DNA of 64,000 bases from Hygrophila difformis (taxonomy: Eukaryota; Streptophyta; Magnoliopsida; Lamiales; Acanthaceae): the NCBI GenBank assembly GCA_030278955.1, contig JAOANR010000006.1, positions 60,317,528 to 60,381,527 on the forward strand, written 5' to 3'. The notes beneath the pieces are model-generated. The model was not told where the DNA came from. It made no database searches and saw only the letters and a program-made list of their open reading frames with translations. Shown here one piece after another: positions 42,041 to 53,123 of the stretch (the first letter of the stretch is position 1; every line of letters begins with the position of its first letter). The translations under genes were made by a program, and so were the position numbers.

Positions 42041-44365
42041 TCACAATAGTTTCTGGATCACAACTGAATTGGCTATACCAGCTTCATCTATTGTCTGGTC
42101 AAGATCCGTGAGTTGTTTTGGCGGGAATCCCATGCTCTGCAGTTGGTAAGTTTCAGATCCATCTGCTCTCAATGAATCGATAAAACTGCGGATATCTCTG
42201 ATGGTGTGGTGGTTGTTGAACTGTGAAACCCTCCTCGTGCCGTCTGCAAGCCTTAGCTGAATTGATGTAGATGGTCGGTTTGGGTCGACAACGAGGGCAG
42301 TAGATGGTGTAGGAGCAGTAGTCAGAGTCGTCGTAACTGTACTAGAGGATTCCACAGGGTTAGAGTCACTAGTGGTGCCCAAAGTTCTTCCAACACCTTG
42401 GAATGGACGACGACTTGTTTTTGGTTCCTGCATAATTCATATACCACTTTATAAATAATGTTTGGAGTATATAGGACAATCTAAATATGATCTAGCCATC
42501 TAGGGCTTTGGAGTTAAAGTCGAACCTTGTACTCTTCCTCTTTCCTTATAAGATTAACATGAACTGCAGTTCTTTTATCTGCTGGTGCAAGTTCCTGTGG
42601 ACACTCGGACCTTCCAATACTCTGCATGGATATGAATTTGACAAATCATTTCATTAGGAAGCTCAAACCCCCCTTCAATGAGTAATAACCATTGACATTC
42701 TAAGATATAAACAAAGAAGAGGGGGAAAAAAAACAGGTATGTTATGACAAGACACATTCCCAAAATTAATGGCCATACGTTTAGTTCTAGTAGCAATACT
42801 TAGGTGAAGAATTTATTTGAATCTCAAAGTTCGAAACTGGATGGGAAATGGAGAGAAATATTTCTAGTTACTCTACTGAAAAGAGCCAACATGTTAGCAA
42901 CAAAGGGAAATGGAGAGAAATTTTTCTAGTTACTCTACTGAAAAGAGCCAACATGTTAGCAACAAAGCTCAAAGCAATATCAAACCATGACCACCTTTTC
43001 CCTTTTGAATAAATATACTGTACTTTGCATGAATCAAGTCAAGATTTTCTCCATTCGTATGCTACTAGTATTGTTAAAAAATTCTTAAAGATCAAATTAT
43101 AGTACATATGAAACAAGTTACCTCCAAAAAGGCAGCATTTTGAGGGTCGTCCAACCTCCTTAGAGGTCCATCGTCAACTGTAAAGCCATTTCTCCAAAAT
43201 GTAATGCTATGATTCACAGCTTCAGGAGGCTGAGGGGGCTGAGGAGTAGACAACACTTCCCCCGAAAGTAGCCGTCCAGTCCCAGAAAAGCTCCTTGAGC
43301 TTGAAGAAGGCATGTGATGTTCAGCAGCTGCTTCAACACCTCCCGACCGTCTAGCTTGATCAAATATTGCATCCACATCATGTGCCTTTTTTGGCTCTTG
43401 AACAAGCATTCCACTGTAGATATAGCAAGGAAGTTTAAGAAAAGCAACTTAAACATGACAATCACCACCTATACAATTTAAACGCGTATTTGATGTTGAC
43501 ATTAATATGTACTATAAGTACTTGACAGGAAAAAGTGTTTCTGAATGCATATCCTAAATTTAACTGTTACAACATTGGACTATTGGAGCAAAGTGAAATG
43601 GTTCCACCAGAAACATCAAAAAATTTGATTGCAGATACGAAGAAATTCATTCCATTGAATTAAGCAAGTGAAAGAGATGAACTGCATAACTATCTAGTGG
43701 AAAGTAAATTCTCATGCCTCTTTATGTATTTCATAATTCCTACTAGGGATCATTTCCAAAGCAAAATCGATTAGCCAATTCGATTAGGGATTAAATCGGA
43801 TACAGTAAAACAAAGCCGTGATTTTACGAATTAAAAGAGCTTGACAGTCGGTTTACCTCTTTTCACCGCCGGTGTAGTACTCCTGAGGATCAAAATCAGG
43901 ATCGCTATCCGAGTCGTCGTCTCTAGGGTTCCTATTCAGATCGGACAAAGTCCTGATTCCACCATCCGCAGGTCTCCGGGTGCCGGACGCCGAGGCCCCG
44001 GATTTGGGCTTAGCGACTGACCGAAGATTGTAGGATCGGGAAGCAGGCGGCGGGGAAGGGGATCGAGAGCGAGGAGAAGGAGACGCCGATTCAGAAGGCG
44101 AGAAGTGAGACTGCGGCGGATCAAGAGGCGAGGGTGGATTGGCGTCGGAAGCGGTGGCGACAGGGAATTCGGCGTCGTCGGGGTTGGCGTGGTCGAGGAA
44201 AGTGGAGACGGCGGCGTCGAGATCGAAATTATGAGACTCGAGGAAGAAGAGAGCTTCGGATTTGGAAGCGCAGGCGGTGATATTGAAGAAGGTGTCGATG
44301 AGGGAAATCTGAGGGTGGGCTTCGATATCCGCGGCCGCCGCTGCCGATGACTGGTTGTCCTCCAT
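42041..44365 (-). CDS. PUX5: Plant UBX domain protein, PUX5-like (p47-type Cdc48 adaptor)
   Basis: p47-type adaptors link ubiquitylated cargo to the AAA ATPase Cdc48/p97. Four exons: 44365-43857, 43413-43122, 42621-42526, 42427-42041, all GT-AG and in phase, total 1284 nt or 427 residues (Arabidopsis PUX5 has 421). Domains: a UBA-like domain at about 20-60 ([33 protein letters not shown]), a Ser/Pro-rich linker, [13 protein letters not shown], the [10 protein letters not shown] motif, a SEP domain at about 200-265 ([21 protein letters not shown]), and a UBX domain at about 345-427 ([16 protein letters not shown]...[29 protein letters not shown]). The start at MEDNQ was preferred over an upstream in-frame ATG because it matches family length. 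A 62-bp tandem duplication lies in intron 2. Confidence 0.93.
42843..42966. repeat. 62-bp tandem duplication in PUX5 intron 2
   Basis: Two adjacent copies, 42843-42904 and 42905-42966, start GGGAAATGGAGAGAAAT and end AGCAACAAA, with one mismatch. The near identity suggests a recent duplication. Confidence 0.9.
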
Positions 44366-44499
44366 TGGGGTTGTGGTGCAGAGGGCAGAGGAAGAGGAAT
44401 GGCTTCTTGAATCTCGAGTATGGCTTCCCAGACACTCAAAAAGACTGGAGAGAGAGAGAGAGATGACTTCACAACTCACAAGTAAACAAATCACATGAA

Positions 44500-45778
44500 A
44501 TCTAATAAATTACGGAAAGTATCTATTTAAAGTATGGACGTTAGTAATTTTTTATTTTTTAACATTTTTTAATTATTAACTAAATTAGTAAATCAGATGA
44601 AATCATTAACCCCGTAATTCTTGGCCAACATTGTTATTTGTTACACTTACACACCGAAATTCATATTTTGAATTCTAAAAATAATAAATAGTATTCAAAT
44701 ATTTTAATTTAGTATGTTGTGCAAAAAAAAAAATATTTTAATTTAGTAACAAAAATACATTTAAGTTTCGGTTTCTTTGAAAATAATACTACTAGATAAT
44801 AAATTTATTTATTATTATCTCATTCAATTTATTTGAATACGAAGTATCATTACTTTGGGTGATTTCGTTTGAGATTTTTATGGATTTTGAAATGTCGATT
44901 GATTTAGAAAGTCTATGGACTCTATGTAGAGTTGGTTCATTTTATACACTCTATGTAGAGTTTGACTGACTTGACAAAATCTTTAGAAATTTGGAGAGAT
45001 TTTACATAGTTATAATTTTTAAAAGAATCCATTAAAAGTTTATGAAGAATTAAAATCCATAAACGGTTGAATACCTCAAAATTTTTAAAGACCTTTTAAA
45101 ATCTGTATTGAATATACCTAAATTTTTGAAGACTTTTTAAAATCTGTATTGAATACCTCTAAATTTTTAAAGACTTTTAAAATCTAAATTGAATACACCC
45201 AGACTTTCAAACTCCAAAAAAATCTTATAGACTCTCTATCCAATACACCCCTTTAATTGTTATAGGCAGTAGCAATTTAATCAAAGTCTTAAAATTTAAT
45301 TACGAAGTACTACCTCTCACTGCCTCCGAGATTAGAAAATACTATATTACATGTACATTTTAAATTATTAATAACTTAAATTGTATATAAATCAAAGTTA
45401 TATAACTATAAAATTAAACGAATCTAATAAAATATCACTTCTCTATATTTTTTTACATAATTATGACAAAAATTTAGTGGGGTGTATTCAATCAAGACTC
45501 TGGTGGAGTTCTTTTGATTTCTAAAGTTGGGGTGTATTCAATTTAGATTTTAAAGAGTCTTTTAAAAATGTAGATGTATTCAATACAGATTTTAAAATAT
45601 CTTTAAAAATCTAGATGTATTCAATACAAATTTTTAAAAGTCTTTAAAAATCTAGAGGTATTCAATATAGATTTTAACGGATTCTCTTAAAAAATATAAC
45701 CAAACAAAATCTTTTAAAATCAGTCAGACTCTTCAAGACTTTTCATGGATTCTATATAAATGAGTCAACTCTATATGG
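44500..45778. repeat. MITE-like cluster of GGGTGTATTCAAT repeats in both orientations
   Basis: AT-rich DNA. From about 44880 to 45254, several roughly 40-bp units read AAAATCTGTATTGAATAC in one direction, ending CCAATACACCCC. From about 45479 to 45780, units read GTATTCAATACAGATTTT in the other direction, starting GGGGTGTATTCAAT. The inward-facing ends and subterminal tandem units resemble a plant MITE family with terminus GGGGTGTATTCAAT. There appear to be two related elements, the second interrupted by another MITE at 45779. No protein is encoded. Confidence 0.6.
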
Positions 45779-46150
45779 AGGTTCTGTTCTGCACGCAGAG
45801 CTGTAGCTGTGAACTGTAGCTGCAAGCTGGAGCTGTAAAGAGCTGTGGGAGCTGTGGCTGTCAGTTCTATTTAAGTGTTTAGTGCAACTAGCTGTAGCTG
45901 TGAAAAAATGTATGAAATAACATAAAATGATAAATATTTATGTAGACTATTGGGTAGTGGGTTGGTTATTGGGTTAAAATTATGATTGCTAAAAAATAAG
46001 CTCCTAGCTTATTTTTTACCGCTACTACAGATAGCTTCTAAAAAGAAGCTTCCAAAAGCTCTCAAAAGCTACTAAAAGCTAGTGTACAGAACGGGACTTT
46101 TGTTTTGAAATAAAAGCTAAAGCTAGCAAAAGCTGCGTGCAGAACAGACC
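45779..46150. mobile_element. MITE with 18-bp terminal inverted repeats, nested in another element
   Basis: The left end GTTCTGTTCTGCACGCAG and the right end (inverted GTCTGTTCTGCACGCAG) form terminal repeats about 372 bp apart. The interior is rich in AGCTGTAGCTG on the left and AAAAGCTA on the right, which are partly complementary, so the element could fold back. It interrupts the surrounding GTATTCAAT-type element, whose right arm resumes with AGAGTCTATGGAC. A clean target duplication was not visible. Confidence 0.7.
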
Positions 46151-48274
46151 CAGAGTCTATGGACATTTTAAATCCATCAACTTTTTAAAGTCCATAAAAA
46201 TCTTATAAACTCTCAATCGAATACAAAATAAAAATTAAACAATCAATGAATGGTAGCTAAAAATAAAGCCTAAAGTTTGTAAGGAGAAGGAGGTAGTAGT
46301 ACACATTTCTGATAATTTACAAATTAATAATCCACCAAACAACCTTAGGACTATGGAGCATAACGCACCATGTACACTAATTATACATCAAATGTTTCCA
46401 AAAGAACAGCGGTGAAAAGTGAAAACAACTCATAGAGGAGTATATATAAAATTTAAAAATAAAAAAAGAAACAAGGACACTCTAAAAGCTGCATCCCCAT
46501 GCCAAAGACAAATAAATTACAAACAATCCATCCCATAACGAGCTTTTCCCATTTTCCTTTCTTTTCTTAATATCCCAATTTAATGAGATTATGATATATG
46601 TGTATTTAATTTACACAATTACCTCTTGAATTCTTAAATTCATGAGATAATATCTAATAAAATCACATATATCATCACATTAAATAAAACATTGAAACCA
46701 CTGAAAAATTGGGGTTGACGACCTTGGCTCATCCCCTATTATCTTATAATATAGTAGTTTCTATATAATACACTCCACACAGCAGGTTTCTTGGCCATAA
46801 TTAGGTAGAACCAAACTGATCTTCTGCACACAATAAGAAGAAAGGAGAATGAAAATTACAACGATGAATTCGATAATATTGATATCTATGAGATATGAAA
46901 GTAACAGCAATCATTGATAACCAATTATGGTTTGAAATTTAAATTGGAACTGTGAAACCCGCACAACAAAACCAATCAAACTTCCCTTCCCATGAGGATA
47001 ATACTCTATACTTTTAGAGCATGTTCACATTGGACGATTAGATTGAATAAATTATTCAATCTAATCTCATAGTAAGTAAAGTATTTACTTTAAAGAATCA
47101 TGGCCAATGAGTAATCATCAACCCAGAATTATTGCAGTAGCTTACAGTCCTTGTCACATAAGATGGAATCAATTCCAATCCCATTGTTTAATTAATCAAT
47201 CTCATAATACAACGGGAACATCTCTTAGTGTTGGGCAACATTTCCACACATAACACCAAATATACAATTATGCTGCCTAGTGCCTAGATATACTTATTTT
47301 TAATGTGTTTTGAAATGTTTTCTTTTTTTGTTTGATTTTAATGTGTGAGAAAAATAAAATTAGCAGTAGTAGAGTAATGAACTATAAGAGAGAAAAATAT
47401 GAAAATAAAAATAGTATTTGAGAGAAAAATGTAAAATGCATGATTCTTAATAACACATTTTGTAGTCAGTAATGTAATGGTCAGACGATGATTGCACAGA
47501 AGATTGGAGTTACAAAAAAGGAACAACTTCCATTAAGTTGATCACCAAGGAGAAAATCTAAGAAAGCAAAATCAGTCCAAAGCAGATGGAAATTTTAATT
47601 GCCACTGGACCCTCAGCATGACATATAAAATAATTGCATACAGGTAAAAATCAATAAATAAACTGTGAATGATGTTACTTGGCTTTTGTCTTCTGACCAA
47701 CCCTGAAATTATCATGTGTGTTCCCCTTCCCCCTTTTTTTTTAATTCATTCAATGTTGGGTAAGAATTGAGACAAATTATTTTGTTCTTCAGACTGATGT
47801 ATCCAGTTAACTAATGTATCCAGTTAGGCTTTTACTTTATACTACTACTAACTAGTACTTCATAGAATGAGGAAGAATCATCAATCATGTAGTAGTACAA
47901 AATCAAGCACCTTTTGTAACTCAAGTTTAACATAGTACCAAAATAACAAAATTTAAGTCTTTTATCTACACAACTAAAGAAAAACACAATTTTTTTTTTT
48001 TAAAAAAAATCTTTACTTGAAGTTTCCACTATATTTTTCCAAAGAAGTTTTAAGCCCCCAAATTTAGTGCATTGATTCCTAACGCCCACATATGGTTAAA
48101 GCAAAAGCCCTAAATCTTCACTCACTGCTAAAGAACCCTAAGACCAACGAACTGAGAAAACAGTTTTCTAACCCTATTACCTGGTGAAACTGTGAAGCAA
48201 GATGAAAATGGATAAAAAAAATTCCATATCCAACTTCATGAAGTATTCATTACCTTCGATATGGTGTCAGAAGG
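46151..48274. other. AT-rich intergenic region
   Basis: No gene, tRNA or conserved RNA seen. The first 80 bp are the right arm of the interrupted MITE. A perfect palindrome lies at 47036-47066: 15-bp arms GATTAGATTGAATAA around one base. The words GAGCATGTTCACATTGG at 47017 and GGCCAATGAG at 47102 suggest it is the core of a small MITE. The last 100 bases are the 3' flank of the ARM gene. Confidence 0.5.
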
Positions 48275-50071
48275 TTAGCGCAGCGCGTATTCCCGCCACG
48301 TTCTTGTAAGTATACTCGTCAGCCTGTTGGCCGAGAGTCTCTGCAAGGCCTTTCTAGCTCCGGCCACATCCAACTCCGCCAATCTCTGCACGTGTCCATA
48401 AGCCCCAGCTGCCACGAGCTTCTTCCTACAGCCATGGCTCCCTCCAGCCATGATTGCAGCCACCACAGCCACTGGGTACTTTTTCGCAACAGCCTCATTA
48501 TCGGGATCCAGCATTTGCACTAGTTTCATCAAGCTCTTCTCATCCCTCACAAATTCTTTCCTATTGGATTGCACCGATAACAACGACAATAACGCTTTTG
48601 CTCCAACCTCCTGCATTCCATCAGGCTTCATTGACTCCATCAGCTTCACCAAAGACCCCATACAACCAACCACAGCCCGCTTATTGCCGTCACTAATTGC
48701 CAAATTAGCAAGCAATGAAGCAGAAATGTGCTGCAACATAAGATTCCCATGATTCACTAGCTCAGCAATACGTATAACAAACATGGTTGATCCGGATAAA
48801 ACCCTGTAGCTTGTATCGGAGACGGATAACGAGTAAATTGCACGCAGCACATGTTCTAAAGTGTCGATGGTTGAGCATTCATGGAACATATGCAACAGTT
48901 TGTGCAACCCATTTTCCTGTACCAACAAGTTGCGAAAATGCTCATTCGTGGAGGCGAGAATTGAGATGCAATTGGCTGCTTTACTCTGTGCCGATGGACT
49001 ACCGGAAACAAGCAATTGCATTAGGACTGGAATTGCTCCTTCTTCTGCTAAGGAAATGCGAATATCTTCCACTGTGGAAATGTTTCTTATTGCCCCTACA
49101 GAGTGGGATTGAACTGTGAGAGAACCAGTTTTGCACAAATGCAGAAGAATGGAAACTCCTCCGTAGGCAGAAAGAGCCCAAGCATTATCAATATCGGCAG
49201 TTATGAATTCCACAGCCATGGCGGCTTTTTCCTTCATACAAATTGAACCACATTCGAGTATTCTCAGCAAAGGTCCCAATACTCCTTCCTCAAACAGGCA
49301 TTTCCGCAACGAATCGCCGGCGGAGATGAGTAATGTAATCGCCAGGACAGCTAATTCTCGAATTGAAGGATGCGCACTCAGATCGAGAAGCGAAATCAGG
49401 CAACTGACACTCCCTTCCGTCGCGACAACCGCGGTGGTGTACTTATCGTCCTCACTGAGAAGCTCAATCAACGAATCCAACGCTTTTCTCTTGAATTCCA
49501 TCCCTCCGATTCGAAGCCTAGTGAAGAGGTCTCTCACGTAGAATTCAACCTCATCCTTGGTGGAGTTCCCCTCAGGGCGCGAGAGAACAATAGCAGTGGA
49601 CTGGTTGAGAACGCCGGAACGGAGGAGGATCTCGAGCTCGTTAATCTGCTTCAAAAGCCAACCGGCGACCATGTCAAGGTCCGATTGCATCAAAAGCTTG
49701 CCTTGAACGACGGCAGAGGCGTCGCAGCAGCGGATACAGAGAGTCTCCGCGCGGCGAAGCGTGGAGAGAAGAGCCGGAAGAATAGGTAACAGGAGAGGAT
49801 TCTCCGACCAGTGTGGCGAATCGGAGATTTCTGAAAGGAGCGAATGGAGCGAGGCGAGCTTGGAGCGGATTACCTGCCACCTCGAGGCGAAAGATGCGAC
49901 GGAAAGCGAGGCGGCGAGAAGGTCCTCGAGGAGATTGATAATAGCTTCTAGGTTTCCATCGGGGGAGAGCGGCTGCGTAGCGGCGTCGGAATCCATGGAG
50001 GGTTTAGTGAGAGTTACGAGAGAGCATAAAAAAGGCAACGTTGTGGAGAGTGTTCTGTCAGAGGAAGGCAT
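48275..50071 (-). CDS. ARM-repeat superfamily protein, intronless
   Basis: A single exon of 598 codons. The first about 170 residues are a helical N-terminal domain with RWQVIRSKLASLHSLLSEIS, like the UND/U-box N-terminal region of plant ARM proteins, but no U-box follows. From about residue 185 on there are repeated ARM-like units (GSVSCLISLLDLSAHPSIRE, GGVSILLHLCKTGSLTVQSH, GAIPVLMQLLVSGSPSAQSK and others), making an alpha solenoid for protein binding. It resembles the Arabidopsis At2g05810 class. An internal Met (MDSDAA, 49996) is an alternative start and lies closer to the family's usual N-terminus. The partner protein and pathway are not evident from sequence. Confidence 0.88.
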   Translation of the reverse strand: MPSSDRTLSTTLPFLCSLVTLTKPSMDSDAATQPLSPDGNLEAIINLLEDLLAASLSVASFASRWQVIRSKLASLHSLLSEISDSPHWSENPLLLPILPALLSTLRRAETLCIRCCDASAVVQGKLLMQSDLDMVAGWLLKQINELEILLRSGVLNQSTAIVLSRPEGNSTKDEVEFYVRDLFTRLRIGGMEFKRKALDSLIELLSEDDKYTTAVVATEGSVSCLISLLDLSAHPSIRELAVLAITLLISAGDSLRKCLFEEGVLGPLLRILECGSICMKEKAAMAVEFITADIDNAWALSAYGGVSILLHLCKTGSLTVQSHSVGAIRNISTVEDIRISLAEEGAIPVLMQLLVSGSPSAQSKAANCISILASTNEHFRNLLVQENGLHKLLHMFHECSTIDTLEHVLRAIYSLSVSDTSYRVLSGSTMFVIRIAELVNHGNLMLQHISASLLANLAISDGNKRAVVGCMGSLVKLMESMKPDGMQEVGAKALLSLLSVQSNRKEFVRDEKSLMKLVQMLDPDNEAVAKKYPVAVVAAIMAGGSHGCRKKLVAAGAYGHVQRLAELDVAGARKALQRLSANRLTSILTRTWREYALR

Positions 50072-50282
50072 ATATATGTGAAAAGAAGAGAATGCATTAT
50101 GGGGGAATGGCGCAAGCTGTCAAAAAACAAGAGGGAAAATTCTAATGTACGCATGGAATACAGTTTGAATGATCCGATGGTCCTCATTGAATCCTATGAT
50201 CGACGGCCTGAAATTCTTTTCCATTTTTTTGGGCTTGGGCCTGTTTCGAAATTTAATTCTGACCCACATATATGAGCCCAAA

Positions 50283-50933
50283 CCATTTCGTCTTCCAACT
50301 GAAATTGGAGGACAGTACTGAGTTCTCGATCCTCAATTCATCTATGGTGTCTCTGTCGCTCCGCTTCAAAAAGCTTTTTTTTCCCATCGGATCGGCGAAC
50401 GTGCCTTTGCTCCTGATCTAAGTCTGGGGAAGCCTCGATGCTTTAGCAGAAAGTGGACGATTTTACGAACCGACAGCTTGATTATTCCGGAAGGCTACTT
50501 GATGCCTGAAGATAATTCAGTTGAGTTGTGAGATTGATATATGAATTTCGGAGGAATTGCAGGGAATTTTATTCATCTCTGATTATACTAGATTACATCT
50601 TTTGTTGGTTGCTATACTGATTTCTGTTTCTGAGAAAGTGAAGGAATATCAGATTTTAGGTTTTGAATCGGCCGATTTGGTGAGGCATGATTCCCCGTGT
50701 GAAGTGCCTTGATGGATTTGAAATGGAGCTAACAGCTACTGGATAGTGAAATTCTTGAATGGCAACCGACAAGAGTGAATTTTTCAGAATCTAATAGCTG
50801 TTAAAGAATTATTCAGTGCTGTATAGAAATCTTTTTAAGTTCCGCAGGGTAAAACGGCAAAGCTATATCGCATTTGTTGAGTGATTAGACTAATTCTTTT
50901 GCTACACGGTTTTGAGGATCTCTTCAAAAGAGG
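50283..50933 (+). promoter_or_regulatory. GT14 5' flank and leader
   Basis: This intergenic region between the divergent ARM and GT14 genes is about 860 bp (50072-50933). The last several hundred bases have moderate GC and read as a long leader with short upstream ORFs. No firm TATA box. A shared bidirectional promoter is possible. Confidence 0.35.
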
Positions 50934-53123
50934 ATGATTATTAGGAAAAATGGAAGTTCGCTGGTGACAGGAAGGATGTTCAATGACAGAAGATGGAAAA
51001 TACCATTCTTTGTGAGTTTATTGGTGTCGATCACTTTGTTTACTGCTTGCATATTTGGGTCATTCCTGTCACCATATGCTCAAGATCAGTTACAACTTGA
51101 TATCATATCCTTTGCTGGTTCTGAGGACGATTCAGATGGGTTATTCGTGGAATCTGAATTAGAGAATTCCGTTGTATCTGTTGGGGAACCAGCCTTGGAG
51201 CCACCACGACTAGCTTATCTAATTTCGGGAACAAAAGGCGATAGCCAGAGGATGATGAGGACATTGCAGGCAATTTATCATCCTCGAAATCAGTATATCC
51301 TTCATATGGATCTTGAGGCTCCTCCAAGGGAGAGATTAAATTTGACAATGTCAGTGAAAAATGATCCAACATTTAGTGAGGTGGACAATGTGCGTGTAAT
51401 GGCTCAATCCAATTTGGTGACATACAAAGGTCCTACCATGTTTGCTTGTACACTGCAAGCTATAGCTATTTTGCTGAAAGAAAGCTTGAATTGGGATTGG
51501 TTTATTAATCTTAGTGCTTCTGATTATCCTCTTGTAACTCAAGATGGTCAGTCTTCTTATCTTATTGCTGTAAATAAATATAAACATATATATATATATG
51601 TATATGTTTTGCAAGAGAATTCTTTGTACTGACATCTTTTTAAACTTCTTTATTATTTATTCAGGCACTTGCTAATACTCTGATGTATTCTCTGCCATAT
51701 TTTTTCTTTGGAAGTATCCTGACAAAACCCGGATGGAAAATGTGGTTATCAATTAGTATATCTGTAATTTTAGCTCTCTCTTACGATCCTAAAAACAATG
51801 CTAGTAAATTGTTGTAGGACAGTTAATAAATTTCATCTGCAATTTAACTACCTGTACTTTCCACTAGCTTGCTCCTTAATTATTTTTGCACTTAATTATT
51901 CTGAAAGCAGTGTTTCTAAGCTCCATCACCATATACTTGAATGAATCTGAAACCTTTTTATTGTGCAGATCTACTTTATGTTTTGTCGAATGTATCCCGA
52001 AATCTCAACTTCATTGAGCATACTCAGATATATGGATGGAAACTGTACGTACCTGAATATTCAATAAAAAGGCTGATATTTTATTTTTTTGAGTTGATGT
52101 ATGAATTTTATTTTGCAATGATGATTGGGGTAACTTTTTCAGGAACCAGAGAGCAAAGCCTATAATAGTTGATCCAGGTCTCTATTTGTCCAAAAAGTCT
52201 GAAATTGCTTGGACTACCCAACGCCGTTCTCTACCGACATCTTTTAAGGTGTTTACTGGTGAGATTATGAATCCAACAATAAGGTGTCAATTAATCAATA
52301 AATAAACATGACCATTTTTGAATTTATATGTCGTTGTCTACTAACTGAGCATTACAAGCCTTTAAGGGGGGCACATTAGAATTTTAGACAAGTAGACAAC
52401 ACCATCGTTGCAGTATGTGTACTACAGTTTAACTGAAGAAAGTTAATTCTGTACACTCATGTTAGAGAAAAGTATACGATTGATGGATTTATTGTGTACC
52501 CGACCAGTGTTTAGGAATAACAATGGGAAGTGATGCTTATTGTTATGTGTTGCATGTTATCTATTGTTACTCTGGCCTGAGTTGTGCAGTGATGTACTTT
52601 AACAGGTTCAGCTTGGGTGATGCTAACCCGGACTTTCGTGGAATATTGCTTATGGGGGTGGAACAACCTTCCCCGAACTACCCTTATGTATTATACAAAC
52701 TTTGTCTCATCCCCAGAAAGCTATTTTCACACAGTTATTTGCAACACCAAAGAATTTCAGCACACTGCTATAAGCCATGATCTCCACTACATTGCCTGGG
52801 ACTCCCCACCAAAGCAGCACCCAAGATCATTAACAATGAAGGACTTCCCCAAAATGATAAACAGCAGCGCTCCATTTGCTAGGAAGTTTCACAAGGATGA
52901 CCCTGTCTTGGACAAGATTGACAAAGAGTTACTTGGTCGGACAGATCAATTTGCTCCAGGGGCATGGTGTATAGGAAGCTCAGAAGGTGGTGCAAACCCT
53001 TGTTCCTTGCGTGGTGATGATTCAGTGTTCCGGCCTGGTCCTGGTGCTGAGAGGTTGCAGGAGCTCATTAAGAAATTATTGTCTGAAGATTTTAGCAGCA
53101 ACCAGTGTCCCACAAAAGGATAG
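50934..53123 (+). CDS. GT14 family beta-glucuronosyltransferase (GlcAT14-like)
   Basis: GT14 enzymes of this group add glucuronic acid to the galactan chains of arabinogalactan proteins in the Golgi. Exons 50934-51546, 51969-52044, 52143-52258 and 52606-53123, phases consistent, give 440 residues (Arabidopsis GlcAT14A has 447). A single N-terminal membrane segment (IPFFVSLLVSITLFTACIFG, about 25-45) marks a type II Golgi protein. The catalytic region starts PPRLAYLISGTKGD and contains ILHMDLEAPPRER, NWDWFINLSASDYPLV, SAWVMLTRTFVEYC, SPESYFHTVICN, HYIAWDSPPKQHP and GAWCIG. The stop at 53121 follows NQCPTKG, the family's normal end. No break seen. The substrate is inferred from family membership. 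Confidence 0.93.

Noticed and set aside
43936..44472. 178-codon Ser/Pro-rich minus frame over PUX5 exon 1
   Set aside because: Out-of-frame shadow; the overlapping frame encodes the UBA domain and the EYYTGGEK motif and splices in phase.
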